The notes below the pieces were generated by a model that was not told the DNA's origin, did not search any database, and was given only the letters and a program-made list of their open reading frames with translations. A DNA stretch of 64,000 nucleotides from SAR116 cluster alpha proteobacterium HIMB100 (lineage in GTDB: Bacteria > Pseudomonadota > Alphaproteobacteria > Puniceispirillales > Puniceispirillaceae), in assembly GCA_000238815.2 (NCBI GenBank), contig AFXB01000006.1, positions 222,760 to 286,759 on the forward strand. Direction: 5' to 3'. Positions 46,267 through 55,578 of this stretch are shown here, in pieces. Each line of letters starts with the position of its first letter. The stretch's first letter is position 1. The translations under genes were made by a program, and so were the position numbers.

Positions 46267-47376
46267 ATGCAGGCTGAAACGTTGGCTGCTGTAGAAGCGA
46301 TAAGGACTGCAGTTGAGTTGCTGCGCAAACATGTAGGATGGGACACAGCCCATGACCGGGCGGCAGCTTTTGAAGCTCAGATATCCGCATCTGATTTCTG
46401 GGATAACCAGGAAACCGCACAAAATGTGATGCGTGAAAAAACGCACCTCGACCAACAGATTGCAGCCATCACTGACCTGGAGACCAGGCTGCAGGATCAG
46501 ATAGATATGATTGAGTTGGCTGAAGAGGAAGGTGATACAGACCTTGTTGCTGAGGCCGGTGCTGAATTGACACGTCTGGCTGAGATCGCGGGCAAAAAAC
46601 AGCTTGAAAGCTTATTATCAGGTGAGGCTGATGCCAATAATTGTTTTCTTGAAATCCATCCCGGGGCTGGCGGTACAGAAGCTCAGGACTGGGCAGCTAT
46701 GTTGTTGCGTATGTATTCAAGATGGGCTGAGGCCAGAGGGTTCAAGCTGGAGGTCATCGAAGAAAGCGATGGTGAAGAGGCTGGTATTAAATCAGCCACG
46801 CTGAGGGTGATGGGCATAAACGCCTATGGGTGGATGAAAACGGAATCGGGAGTTCATCGCCTGGTCAGGATTTCACCTTATGACAGCTCAGCAAGGCGGC
46901 ATACCAGCTTTGCATCTGTCTGGATTTATCCAGAAGTTGATGACAATATCGACATCCAGCTCGAAGAAAAAGATTTGCGCGTTGATACCTACCGCGCGTC
47001 AGGGGCAGGTGGACAACATGTGAACACCACCGATTCGGCCATACGGATAACCCATATACCGACCAATATTGTCGTGCAATGTCAGTCAGACCGCAGTCAG
47101 CACCGCAACAGGGCAACGGCCCTGAATATGTTGAAAGCCCGTATTTATGAGCTTGAGTTGCAAAAACGCGAACAAGCAGCCATGGATAATAATGCGACCA
47201 AATCAGATATTGGGTGGGGCAGCCAAATCCGCTCTTATGTTCTGCATCCCTATCAAATGGTTAAAGATTTGCGGACCAACGTTGAAACAGGAAACAGCCA
47301 AGCGGTTCTTGATGGTGCGCTGGATGATTTTATTGAGGCCAGTTTGGCGGCAAGGGTCGGCTCTACACGCGATTAG
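46267..47376 (+). CDS. prfB: Peptide chain release factor 2
   Basis: Recognises UGA/UAA stops and releases the nascent chain. The 369-aa frame is continuous from ATG, so there is no programmed +1 frameshift near codon 25 as in E. coli. The GGQ motif is at 248-250 (GAGGQH). The tripeptide anticodon reads SPY (203-205) rather than SPF, in RISPYDSSARRHTSF. Its TAG stop overlaps the stop of the convergent DUF455 gene (TTAG). Expression probably comes with the upstream wall genes. Confidence 0.96.
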   Translation: MQAETLAAVEAIRTAVELLRKHVGWDTAHDRAAAFEAQISASDFWDNQETAQNVMREKTHLDQQIAAITDLETRLQDQIDMIELAEEEGDTDLVAEAGAELTRLAEIAGKKQLESLLSGEADANNCFLEIHPGAGGTEAQDWAAMLLRMYSRWAEARGFKLEVIEESDGEEAGIKSATLRVMGINAYGWMKTESGVHRLVRISPYDSSARRHTSFASVWIYPEVDDNIDIQLEEKDLRVDTYRASGAGGQHVNTTDSAIRITHIPTNIVVQCQSDRSQHRNRATALNMLKARIYELELQKREQAAMDNNATKSDIGWGSQIRSYVLHPYQMVKDLRTNVETGNSQAVLDGALDDFIEASLAARVGSTRD

Positions 47377-48206
47377 TTCTGTGGATTATCCAGCGGTTGC
47401 AAAGACGGCCGTCCTGCTGCTAATGGCCCGTAAAAAGCAGCTGAGAAGTTTGCTGCTGTTCGCGCCTCAATATTGAATGGGGGTTTTAAATCACCTTTGA
47501 AATAGTGTCTGACAAGCCCCTGCCAGCTGCTGATGGGATCCCGCCGCTCGCAGCCGCACACAAAGTCAAACCACTTTTTACCTGTGGCCACATGTCCGAC
47601 CTCATCTTCCATAATTATCTGCAGAATATCGGCACTTTCCTGATCACCCACCGCTGTTACCTTGTGAATGAGCTGTGGTGTGACATCAAGGCCACGGGCC
47701 TCAAGCACAAGCGGGGCGATGGCCAATCTGCCTGCAAGATCGTTGCGTGTCGCCAGCGCGGCTTCCCACAGTCCGTCATGGGCAGGTAAGTCACCATAAA
47801 AACTACCCAAGCTTTCCAGACGATCGCTCAACAAGGTGAAATGTTTGGCTTCGTCATTGGCGACAGATAACCAGTCTTTCACAAAGTCAAAGGGCAAGCC
47901 GTAAGATGCGTAACGTCCGGCCATATCCAGAGCCAGATCTATGGCATTCAGCTCAATATGAGCAATCGCATGCAGAAGAGCAATACGACCAGTTTTGCCT
48001 GTTGTTATCCGCCGTCTTGGCACAAAACGAGGCGCCAACAACGCTGGCACGTCAGGACGGCCTGGGCGATCAGGGAATGCGCAAGGGGTAACATGGGTGT
48101 AAGAACCCATTTGACAATCAATGAACAGCAGTCTGGATTTTGCTGCCTTAAGCTTTGTGTCAGCGCAGTTAAACGCCTCAAGCAGACGCGGGCCAATATC
48201 TGTCAT
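47373..48206 (-). CDS. DUF455 ferritin-like protein
   Basis: A 277-aa ferritin-like helical protein. Two helix motifs carry likely di-metal ligands: LLHAIAHIELNAIDLALD and LSVANDEAKHFTLLSDRLE, then VLEARGLDVTP and IIMEDEVGHVATGKKWF. The pattern (E..H repeated) suggests a non-heme di-iron site of the MiaE-like type, but the substrate of DUF455 proteins is unknown to me. I start it at the ATG at 48206 (MTDIGPRLLEA); a frame reaching 48272 would overlap the upstream peroxiredoxin gene. It sits 25 bp after that gene. Confidence 0.82.
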   Translation of the reverse strand: MTDIGPRLLEAFNCADTKLKAAKSRLLFIDCQMGSYTHVTPCAFPDRPGRPDVPALLAPRFVPRRRITTGKTGRIALLHAIAHIELNAIDLALDMAGRYASYGLPFDFVKDWLSVANDEAKHFTLLSDRLESLGSFYGDLPAHDGLWEAALATRNDLAGRLAIAPLVLEARGLDVTPQLIHKVTAVGDQESADILQIIMEDEVGHVATGKKWFDFVCGCERRDPISSWQGLVRHYFKGDLKPPFNIEARTAANFSAAFYGPLAAGRPSLQPLDNPQN

Positions 48207-48231
48207 TACAGCAGCCTGAAACAGATTGTCA

Positions 48232-48693
48232 TCAACCACCAGCCCGCAAATGGTCAAGCACATCTTCAGCATGACCGGCCACTTTTACTTTTGGCCAGAC
48301 TGTTCCAATTTTTCCATCAGCATTAATAATAAAGGTTGCCCGTTGAATGCCCATATAAGTCCGGCCATACATAGATTTTTCAATCCAAACACCAAATTGT
48401 TCACAAATATCGCTGTTGAAGTCTGCTCCGAGCAAACAGGTCAACTTATGTTTTGCCCTGAACTTTGCTTGCTTTTCCGGCGTGTCCTTTGAAATGCCGA
48501 TGACAAGGGAATTTGCAGCATCAAATTCAGGCTTTAATGCGGAGAAGGCAATTGCTTCTTTTGTGCATCCTGATGTGTCTGCCTTCGGGAAGAAGAACAC
48601 AATCACATTTTTGCCATGATGGTCTGCAAGATTAAAAGCTCCGGTATCGGTCGGCAGCGAAAAAAGCGGAGCGGTTTGGCCGGTCGTCAACAT
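48232..48693 (-). CDS. bcp: Thioredoxin-dependent peroxiredoxin, Bcp/PrxQ family (1-Cys type)
   Basis: Reduces hydroperoxides. The 153-aa product has the peroxidatic site as FFPKADTSGCTKEAIAF, with C43. The partner Cys found five residues later in E. coli Bcp is Ile here (I48), so the protein uses another Cys (LTCLLGAD or DICEQFG) or acts as a 1-Cys enzyme. The motif also has Ser-Gly-Cys where Pro-Gly-Cys is usual. It probably forms an operon with the DUF455 gene. Confidence 0.9.
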   Translation of the reverse strand: MLTTGQTAPLFSLPTDTGAFNLADHHGKNVIVFFFPKADTSGCTKEAIAFSALKPEFDAANSLVIGISKDTPEKQAKFRAKHKLTCLLGADFNSDICEQFGVWIEKSMYGRTYMGIQRATFIINADGKIGTVWPKVKVAGHAEDVLDHLRAGG

Positions 48694-48870
48694 GCTTTTA
48701 TCTCCATTTTACATCAGTAAAGGAATTCTCCTGTGAATTCATATAGTATGATAGCCAAAAAAGTCATATAAATTTGCAGGAATTTATGGGTAGTCTGTAC
48801 AGTGTTAACCAGTCAGGTCAACCGGGGAAACGTTTGGATCATCTAGCTTTTATGAACAGGGTGCGACACA

Positions 48871-51800
48871 GTGGCTGAACAGGGGCACTCATCCGGGCAG
48901 CCAAGCGCAGAGCCAGCGCGCAAGTCAGCCCTGTTTATTTGGGCGCGGCGCGTGCTTCTCAGCCTGGCCCTGCTCTCAGCTTTGACGGCTGTTGCAGCAG
49001 CCAGCATCGTCTATTTGGTTGATCGGCGAGGCGGAATAGAACAGGTTGTTGGCAACCAATTGTCAGCCCGTATTCCAGGATTGCAGGCCAACATATCGGC
49101 ACTTTCATTTCATTATGATGTGGACCAGTTCCGCCTTATCTTGAGCGGCCATGAAACTGAACTTAATTTTGAAGGCCAGCATGTCAGCTTAGACACAGTT
49201 GATTTCATTTTTGGGCTGTCCTCTTTGCGCACGGTGCTCCCTGAGGAAATTGCTGTGAAGGCACACAGCATCACAGTGACAGGTCGGGGAAAGCATTGGG
49301 AATTTTCAGAAGAATTTAGCTGGTTAAATCAGATTGCTGGCCTGCTGAAAACGACCAGTGCAAGAGAAGGGGCAAGCCCGTCTGCCAATAACGTCAAACT
49401 GTCCTGGCCGTCTGGTTTCGGCAGATTAACCCTGAAGGCAGACCAGCTCACTGTTTTATCTGCAGCAGGCAGGCAGGAGCAGACCGGCGGTTTCAGTGAT
49501 GTCAGCCTCTCTGTTTGGCCAGAACAAGACAAAACCGTAGCCGACACGTTAAATGTGTCTTTACGCTTGTCCCAGCCAGTAGATGCTGGCCAAATCAAAC
49601 CGCAAATTAATCTTTTTGTGACTATGAATCTGATCTCTGAATTGAGCGTGTTTGAATTGCAAACCAAACATGTTGATGCAACCAGTTTGCTGAAAATGTT
49701 TGACCTACCGACCCCTTTAAATCAGCAAATTTTTAGCGGTGTTGAGGCGAGGTTATCGGGAACATTAGACAGATTTGAGCTCAGGCTGCTTAGCGGTCAG
49801 ATTGAATCATCTGACGGGCAACTCACAGCTGGCCCGGCGGATGGCCCACTTACAACTGCTTATTCTGATCTGAAGGCAGATATTGACTATAGTGCAAACG
49901 ATCAGGTTGTCATGGTCCATAACCTGTCTGCGCAATTATCTGATGGCCAGGCAGCTCGCTTTTCTGGCCGGTTCACTGAGGTTCATTCTGCGCAGGTCGG
50001 GTATTCAGGCACAATGTTGGGCGAAGACATCGCCCTCCCAGGACTTTTGAGGGTTTGGCCAGAACAGCAGGCAGCAGATCTTCGGGCTCTGGTTGCGCAG
50101 AATATGGCGGGCGGTCGGTTGAAAACTGTGGCAGTCGAGTTTGAAGGTATGTTTAAGCATGAGCAAAGCATACTGAACTTCTCGCAGCTCAATTTATCAG
50201 GCGAATATGCCAATATTCGGCTGTCTTACAGAGATGAGCAATATGAGACTGTTGTTGGTACTTTGAATGGGTCTGTTGATGTAGCAGTTGGCGCAGATGG
50301 TAAAATACAGTCCGCTTCAACGGTGATATCAGTGCGTAACGGATTTCTGCGCGTGGCAGATTATGGTCCCACCATTCGTGTGCCCTCAGTTGATATGGTG
50401 CTCAGGCAGCAGGGCAGTGAGACGGTACTTCAAAATCTGTTTGTTGATCTGGATCAGTTGGGAAAGTTCACTTTGAATGCGACCCGGCGCAAGACAGAAA
50501 AACAATTTACCTCTGAGCTCAAGCTGGATGCAGATTTTTTGGATGCTGAATTGTTCCAGCATTTATGGCCGAAACAGTTAGCGCCCAGAACGATATCATG
50601 GATGCGCCGGCATATCTCCGGCGGTGTTTTCGGTAAAAGTCGCCTTGGCCTCAGCTTTTCTGAACAGGATGGTGTGAACAGACTTATAGCTGTTGCCGGA
50701 AATGTTCAGTTTCGAGAGGCGAGTTTTCGGTTGTATCAGGATTTGTACGCGGCGACAGACCTGTCAGGCAGGATGAAATTTGAAGATAATCAACTGGTGG
50801 TAAATATTGAGGATGGCGACATTGACCAGCTGTCCATTCCGCAAGCGCAAGTTATGTTTGGCCCTCTGTTGCCTGCCGGTCAGGAGCGAGCACTGCAGTT
50901 AAAGTTAAATGCATTCGGAAATGTTCAAACGGTTCTGGATATCCTTGCTCATCAGAATGTTAATCAGCTGAAAAGGCTGCAATTACATGATAAAGCCATT
51001 GCCGGGGATATCGAATTTACGCTTGATTTGGCAGCCGCCGTTCAGTCTGGAAAATCACCGAATATCAAAAATGTTGCATTTGACGGGAGTATGACGAATT
51101 CATCAGCAGAAAATCTGCCAATGCAACATAATCTGAAACAAGGCAATACCGTATTAAGTTATCAAGATGGAGCGGTACAGATATCTGGTTCAGGCATTCT
51201 GGATGGCATGCAGACAGATTTTACCTATCAGCGCGCGGGAGATGGCGCGATATCCTTAAATCTAAAAACTGCCAACGAAAGGGCTGTTGTCCTGTATTTG
51301 CAGAACAGGTTTAATTTGCCGGTAGACGGTGCGATGCGGCTGAAGGTGGCCCTCAGCGGTCATCCTCAACAAAATATGTTCAGAGTTGGCATTAGCGCAG
51401 ATGCAACGGATACAGCAGTTGCCTTCCCCGCTCTTGAATGGGCAAAGTTGCCGGGTGAGGCGGCAATGGCAAATATGCAGCTGATCCTAGACCAAGGAGA
51501 ATTACGCCACATAGAGGCAATTGATATCCGCGCGTCCAGTGTACAAGCAAAAGGCCGCTTGGCCTTTGAGCCAGACTTGTCACTCAATCACGGTTATCTT
51601 GAGCAGGTTGTGTTACCAGGGCACCGTATCAACACTATTCTTCTGGAACGTGATGAAAATGGAATTCTGGAAATCACGGCTGAAGGTGAACAAATCAACC
51701 TGGTCCCGTTACGCCGTAATGAAGGGATGGCAAAAGGGCGTGACCTGAAGTTTGATGTGACCTCTGAGAGGCTTATTTTAGATGCCGACATGTCTTTCAA

Positions 51801-52623
51801 TGGTCATCTGCAAGGTCAGACGACAAAAGAAGGTGGTGGTGAGGCCCGTCTGCAAGGTAGTCTGATTGTAAAAGATAAAACATTATTGAGCGAGGGAACT
51901 GTCGACACCATGTTTGGCACACAAGGTGAGTTTCTGTCAGCTAAAGGTGTAATAGGCGGCGCTGAAGCAGAATTAACCTACAGCCCTTCTGATGAGGGGG
52001 GAACTATTCTTCTGATTACATCGGAAAATGGTGGCCGGACCCTAGATGGCCTTAATGTGACTGACACGGTCAGAGGCGGCCGGCTTCGGCTAGCCACAAC
52101 ATTTTCTGCTGATAGCTTTTCGAACTACCGGACTGAAATAGAGCTTGTCGATTTTCATGTGGTTGAAGCGCCGAGAGCCATTCGGGCTTTTTCTGTTCTT
52201 TCTGTTGCCGGACTGTCTTCTCTTGTTGAAGGTGAGGGGACGCATTTTTCAAAGGGGCAAGCGATTATTGAGGCAGACGGGTCTTTGTTTAGGCTAAAAA
52301 AAATCAGAGCGGTTGGCGAAGCGGTTGGCGTCCATCTGTTGGGAACCTATGACAAACAGTCTCAGCAAATTGATATTAGCGGCGATCTGATCCCGCTGAA
52401 ACAGCTCAGCAAGCTGATTGGCTATGTGCCCTTCTTTGGCGAATTGCTGACAGGGATTGATAAAACCGGAATATTTTCAACCCAGTTTACAATGAAAGGG
52501 GACGCCAGTGATCCTGATGTTGGGGTCAATCTGTTTGCGCTTGCCCCTGGCCTGTTGCGGGATATCCTCAGCCCAGATTGGCTCGGCGGCGAACGGCGCC
52601 GGATACTGGGTGCTGACGAATAG
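48871..52623 (+). CDS. Large AsmA/YhdP-like envelope protein (DUF3971 + AsmA-like C-terminal)
   Basis: A 1250-aa protein anchored by one N-terminal TM helix (about 24-48), with a long beta-rich periplasmic body. The last 200 residues (RLRLATTFSADSFSNYRTEIELVDF to the end, with GEGTHFSKGQAII and IDISGDLIPLKQLSKLIGYVPFFGELLTG) match the YhdP/AsmA_2 C-terminal domain. Such proteins are believed to bridge the periplasm and move phospholipid to the outer membrane. The start is a GTG at 48871. It is a single gene between the peroxiredoxin and tyrS. Confidence 0.85.
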   Translation: MAEQGHSSGQPSAEPARKSALFIWARRVLLSLALLSALTAVAAASIVYLVDRRGGIEQVVGNQLSARIPGLQANISALSFHYDVDQFRLILSGHETELNFEGQHVSLDTVDFIFGLSSLRTVLPEEIAVKAHSITVTGRGKHWEFSEEFSWLNQIAGLLKTTSAREGASPSANNVKLSWPSGFGRLTLKADQLTVLSAAGRQEQTGGFSDVSLSVWPEQDKTVADTLNVSLRLSQPVDAGQIKPQINLFVTMNLISELSVFELQTKHVDATSLLKMFDLPTPLNQQIFSGVEARLSGTLDRFELRLLSGQIESSDGQLTAGPADGPLTTAYSDLKADIDYSANDQVVMVHNLSAQLSDGQAARFSGRFTEVHSAQVGYSGTMLGEDIALPGLLRVWPEQQAADLRALVAQNMAGGRLKTVAVEFEGMFKHEQSILNFSQLNLSGEYANIRLSYRDEQYETVVGTLNGSVDVAVGADGKIQSASTVISVRNGFLRVADYGPTIRVPSVDMVLRQQGSETVLQNLFVDLDQLGKFTLNATRRKTEKQFTSELKLDADFLDAELFQHLWPKQLAPRTISWMRRHISGGVFGKSRLGLSFSEQDGVNRLIAVAGNVQFREASFRLYQDLYAATDLSGRMKFEDNQLVVNIEDGDIDQLSIPQAQVMFGPLLPAGQERALQLKLNAFGNVQTVLDILAHQNVNQLKRLQLHDKAIAGDIEFTLDLAAAVQSGKSPNIKNVAFDGSMTNSSAENLPMQHNLKQGNTVLSYQDGAVQISGSGILDGMQTDFTYQRAGDGAISLNLKTANERAVVLYLQNRFNLPVDGAMRLKVALSGHPQQNMFRVGISADATDTAVAFPALEWAKLPGEAAMANMQLILDQGELRHIEAIDIRASSVQAKGRLAFEPDLSLNHGYLEQVVLPGHRINTILLERDENGILEITAEGEQINLVPLRRNEGMAKGRDLKFDVTSERLILDADMSFNGHLQGQTTKEGGGEARLQGSLIVKDKTLLSEGTVDTMFGTQGEFLSAKGVIGGAEAELTYSPSDEGGTILLITSENGGRTLDGLNVTDTVRGGRLRLATTFSADSFSNYRTEIELVDFHVVEAPRAIRAFSVLSVAGLSSLVEGEGTHFSKGQAIIEADGSLFRLKKIRAVGEAVGVHLLGTYDKQSQQIDISGDLIPLKQLSKLIGYVPFFGELLTGIDKTGIFSTQFTMKGDASDPDVGVNLFALAPGLLRDILSPDWLGGERRRILGADE

Positions 52624-52688
52624 ACCTACCACCCGTATCATCGATGATTTTGTTGTTTCAGGCCAGATATTAAGACCGTGTTCAAAGA

Positions 52689-53954
52689 CTAGCTTATGAG
52701 GTGAAGCACAGCGCGACGCTTTTTGCCAGCAGCAATAAGCGCTTTACCCTCTTCATCAAAATCAGCTGCCTGTATGACCCTGTCTTCTTCGGTTAAGGCT
52801 GTGTTGTTTAACCGTGCGCCACCACCTCTGATCAGGCGTCTTACCTCACCTTTTGAACTGGCTAAGCCAATCTCGATAAAGGCATCAATCAGGCCGAGCG
52901 TTCCAAGCTTGCTTTCGGGTATCTCTAATGTCGGCAAGCCATCAGCAATCGCACCTTCTGAGAAACTTTGTCTGGCGGTGGTCTCAGCAGCCTCAGCAGC
53001 CGCCTTGCCATGACATAATGTGGTAACTGCATTGGCAAGGGCGATTTTGGCTGTATTGATGTCTGCACCTTCCAAGGTCTCGAGCTGTTGAATCTCCTCC
53101 TCTGGCAATTCAGTAAACAGACGCAAGAACCGCCCGACATCAGCATCTTCGGTGTTGCGCCAGAATTGCCAGAAATCAAACGCGGATAATTTATCTTCAT
53201 TCAGCCATACAGCTCCAGCAGCTGATTTACCCATTTTTGCGCCCGACGCTGTCGTGATTAAAGGAGAGGTTAGCCCAAAGACTTCCTGACCATCAACACG
53301 CCGGGTAAGGTCGATGCCGGTGACAATGTTGCCCCATTGATCAGAACCACCCATCTGGAGTGCACAGCCATAGCGGCGACGCAGCTCTCTGAAATCATAG
53401 GCCTGAAGAATCGCATAGTTAAATTCGAGGAAAGACAGGTTCTGTTCGCGTTCAAGGCGAATTTTTACTGATTCCATACCCATCATGCGGTTGATAGAAA
53501 AATGGCTGCCGAAATCGCGGAGGAACTTGATGTAAGCTAGACCATCAAGCCAGTCAGCATTATCAACCATCACTGCATCAGATGGGCCATCACCAAAGGT
53601 CAGATATTTTTCAAATATGCGGCGAATGCCAGCCTTATTTGCTTCAATATCCTGGTCAGACAGTAACGGGCGCGCTTCATCTTTGCCAGAAGGGTCGCCC
53701 ACTTTCGTTGTTCCGCCGCCCATCAATACGATGGGCTTATGCCCATGTTTTTGTAACAGGCGCAGCATCATTATCTGAATCAGCGACCCTACATGAAGGC
53801 TGTCGGCGGTACAGTCAAATCCGATATACGCTGAAATAGGCTGTTGACTGGCCAGATTGTCCAATCCATCCAGATTGGTTGCCTGATGCATAAAGCCGCG
53901 ACTGATCAGCTCGGTCAAAAAAGCAGATTTTGTAGTCATAATGTTATCTGTCAT
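52689..53954 (-). CDS. tyrS: Tyrosyl-tRNA synthetase
   Basis: Charges tRNA-Tyr. The 421-aa product has the class I signatures HVGS (in [11 protein letters not shown]) and KMGKS, the Tyr-binding [25 protein letters not shown], and a C-terminal S4-like domain ([17 protein letters not shown]). The ATG at 53954 comes immediately after the TGA of the upstream hydrolase gene, and a second ATG lies at 53939, so translational coupling is likely either way. Confidence 0.96.
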   Translation of the reverse strand: MTDNIMTTKSAFLTELISRGFMHQATNLDGLDNLASQQPISAYIGFDCTADSLHVGSLIQIMMLRLLQKHGHKPIVLMGGGTTKVGDPSGKDEARPLLSDQDIEANKAGIRRIFEKYLTFGDGPSDAVMVDNADWLDGLAYIKFLRDFGSHFSINRMMGMESVKIRLEREQNLSFLEFNYAILQAYDFRELRRRYGCALQMGGSDQWGNIVTGIDLTRRVDGQEVFGLTSPLITTASGAKMGKSAAGAVWLNEDKLSAFDFWQFWRNTEDADVGRFLRLFTELPEEEIQQLETLEGADINTAKIALANAVTTLCHGKAAAEAAETTARQSFSEGAIADGLPTLEIPESKLGTLGLIDAFIEIGLASSKGEVRRLIRGGGARLNNTALTEEDRVIQAADFDEEGKALIAAGKKRRAVLHLIS

Positions 53955-54629
53955 TCACTCATCACTTAAGGCGGAATTTGGCATCTTCCGGCCATCATCC
54001 GTTCTATCCAAATAAGCCGAGATACAGCTCATAGCCTCATCGAGGTGTGTACTGAAAAAATGATTTGCCCCGTCGATCGTATCAATATCGATTGTTACGC
54101 CTTTTTGTTTTGAGATTTTCTCGACTAAGGCCTCTACCCGCGTGGCTGGAACCAGCTCATTGGCGCCGCCTTGGATGATCAGGCCGCTGGCCGGACATGG
54201 CGCCAGGAAGGTGAAATCATGTGTAGAGGCTGGTGGGGATAAGGAAATAAACCCGGTGATTTCAGGCCGCCTCATCATCAGTTGCATCGCAATCCATGAG
54301 CCGAATGAAAATCCTGAAATCCAGCATATATTTGATGACGGAAATTGGGCCTGCAGCCAATCAATGGCTGTTGCGGCGTCTGATAATTCGCCTTCACCCT
54401 GCTCATAGCTGCCTTGTGAACGACCGACACCTCTGAAATTGAAACGCATAACCGCAAAACCACGCGCTTGAAACAGCTTGTAGGTTGCGAAGGTCACGCG
54501 GTTGTTCATGGTGCCGTTTTTGTCAGGCTCTGGATGTAAGACAAGGGCTGTGGGCGAATCTGGTGTGGCGCCAGGCATGTAGCGGCATTCCAGCCGGCCA
54601 GCCGGACCATTAATGATGACTTCAGGCAT
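53955..54629 (-). CDS. Alpha/beta hydrolase, COG2945-like
   Basis: A cytoplasmic serine hydrolase of 224 aa. The start MPEVIINGPAGRLECRY and LVLHPEPDKNGTMNN are typical of the COG2945 group. The nucleophile elbow is GFSFGS, and the late DGANHFF supplies the catalytic His; an Asp lies before it. The substrate is unknown. It abuts tyrS with no gap and is divergent from cysE across 197 bp. Confidence 0.82.
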   Translation of the reverse strand: MPEVIINGPAGRLECRYMPGATPDSPTALVLHPEPDKNGTMNNRVTFATYKLFQARGFAVMRFNFRGVGRSQGSYEQGEGELSDAATAIDWLQAQFPSSNICWISGFSFGSWIAMQLMMRRPEITGFISLSPPASTHDFTFLAPCPASGLIIQGGANELVPATRVEALVEKISKQKGVTIDIDTIDGANHFFSTHLDEAMSCISAYLDRTDDGRKMPNSALSDE

Positions 54630-54826
54630 TCAGCTTTGGCTCCCTTGCGATTTAAGCATTAAGGCTTATATCGTAATCAGGCGGCTATTCCAAGTCTGTT
54701 CTGGCTTGTTTGATTGCAAACGGTCTGTTGACGAATCTTCGTGCTTTCATGGTTAAGTGTTTAACGGTAAACTGCACAAATGTATAGTTGTGGCTTGGGC
54801 GGCGCGGCGCATAGAAAGAATATCTC

Positions 54827-55564
54827 ATGTTTGCAAAATTGAAAGCTGACTTGACGGCAATCCTTGAACGTGATCCAGCTGCTGGCAGCTGGATAAGCGC
54901 GGTGCTTCTTTATCCGAGCTTCCATGTAATGATTGCGCACCGGTTGGCTCATCCGTTGTGGAATGCTGGTTTACACACGTTCTCTCGGCTGATGATGCAA
55001 ATTGCCCGTTGGCTCACCGGAATTGAAATCCATCCCGCAGCACAGATTGGCAAAGGATTTTTTGCTGATCATGGCATGGGTATTGTGATTGGTCAGACAG
55101 CAATCTTAGGTGAGAATGTGACCTTGTATCATGATGTGACGCTTGGCGGTGTAATGCCAGCCGTTGATGCAAAGGCCCAGCGTTCGCTTAAGCGACATCC
55201 CACTTTGGGAGATGATGTCATCGTCGGGGCAGGGGCGCAGATCTTAGGGCCTGTCACCGTTGGACGTTGTGCCCGTGTTGGCGGCAATTCAGTTGTGACC
55301 AAAGATGTGGCTGAAGGGCAGACCGTTGTCGGCATACCTGCAAAACCGCTTCGGAAAAGACGCACAGATAGCCAGTTTGAACCCTATGCTGTCAGCAGTA
55401 TGCCTGCTGATGACAGCCAGGCGCGGACAATTGCGGCATTGTTTGCAGAGTTAGAGGCTCTGCGAACACAAATTGAAGCCTTAGAGACCAAGTCTAATGG
55501 CTCTTTGACAAAGCTTCCGGCATCGGCAGAAGATGCGGATACGCCGACCCCGTCCTCAGATTAA
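54827..55564 (+). CDS. cysE: Serine O-acetyltransferase
   Basis: Makes O-acetylserine, the precursor of cysteine. The 245-aa product has the short helical head (DPAAGSWISAVLLYPSFHVMIAHRLAHPLW) and a left-handed beta helix built from hexapeptide repeats, including IHPAAQIGKGFFADHGMGIVIGQTA with the catalytic His. The C-terminal tail (about 185-245) is acidic and extended. It starts a rightward sulfur unit: a cysteine desulfurase gene follows after 14 bp, then ferredoxin and mnmA. Confidence 0.93.
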   Translation: MFAKLKADLTAILERDPAAGSWISAVLLYPSFHVMIAHRLAHPLWNAGLHTFSRLMMQIARWLTGIEIHPAAQIGKGFFADHGMGIVIGQTAILGENVTLYHDVTLGGVMPAVDAKAQRSLKRHPTLGDDVIVGAGAQILGPVTVGRCARVGGNSVVTKDVAEGQTVVGIPAKPLRKRRTDSQFEPYAVSSMPADDSQARTIAALFAELEALRTQIEALETKSNGSLTKLPASAEDADTPTPSSD

Positions 55565-55578
55565 GGTGTTGTGAAACG

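Noticed and set aside
46267..46345. Programmed frameshift in prfB
   Set aside because: There is no in-frame stop or CTTTGA-type site near codon 25; the gene reads straight through.
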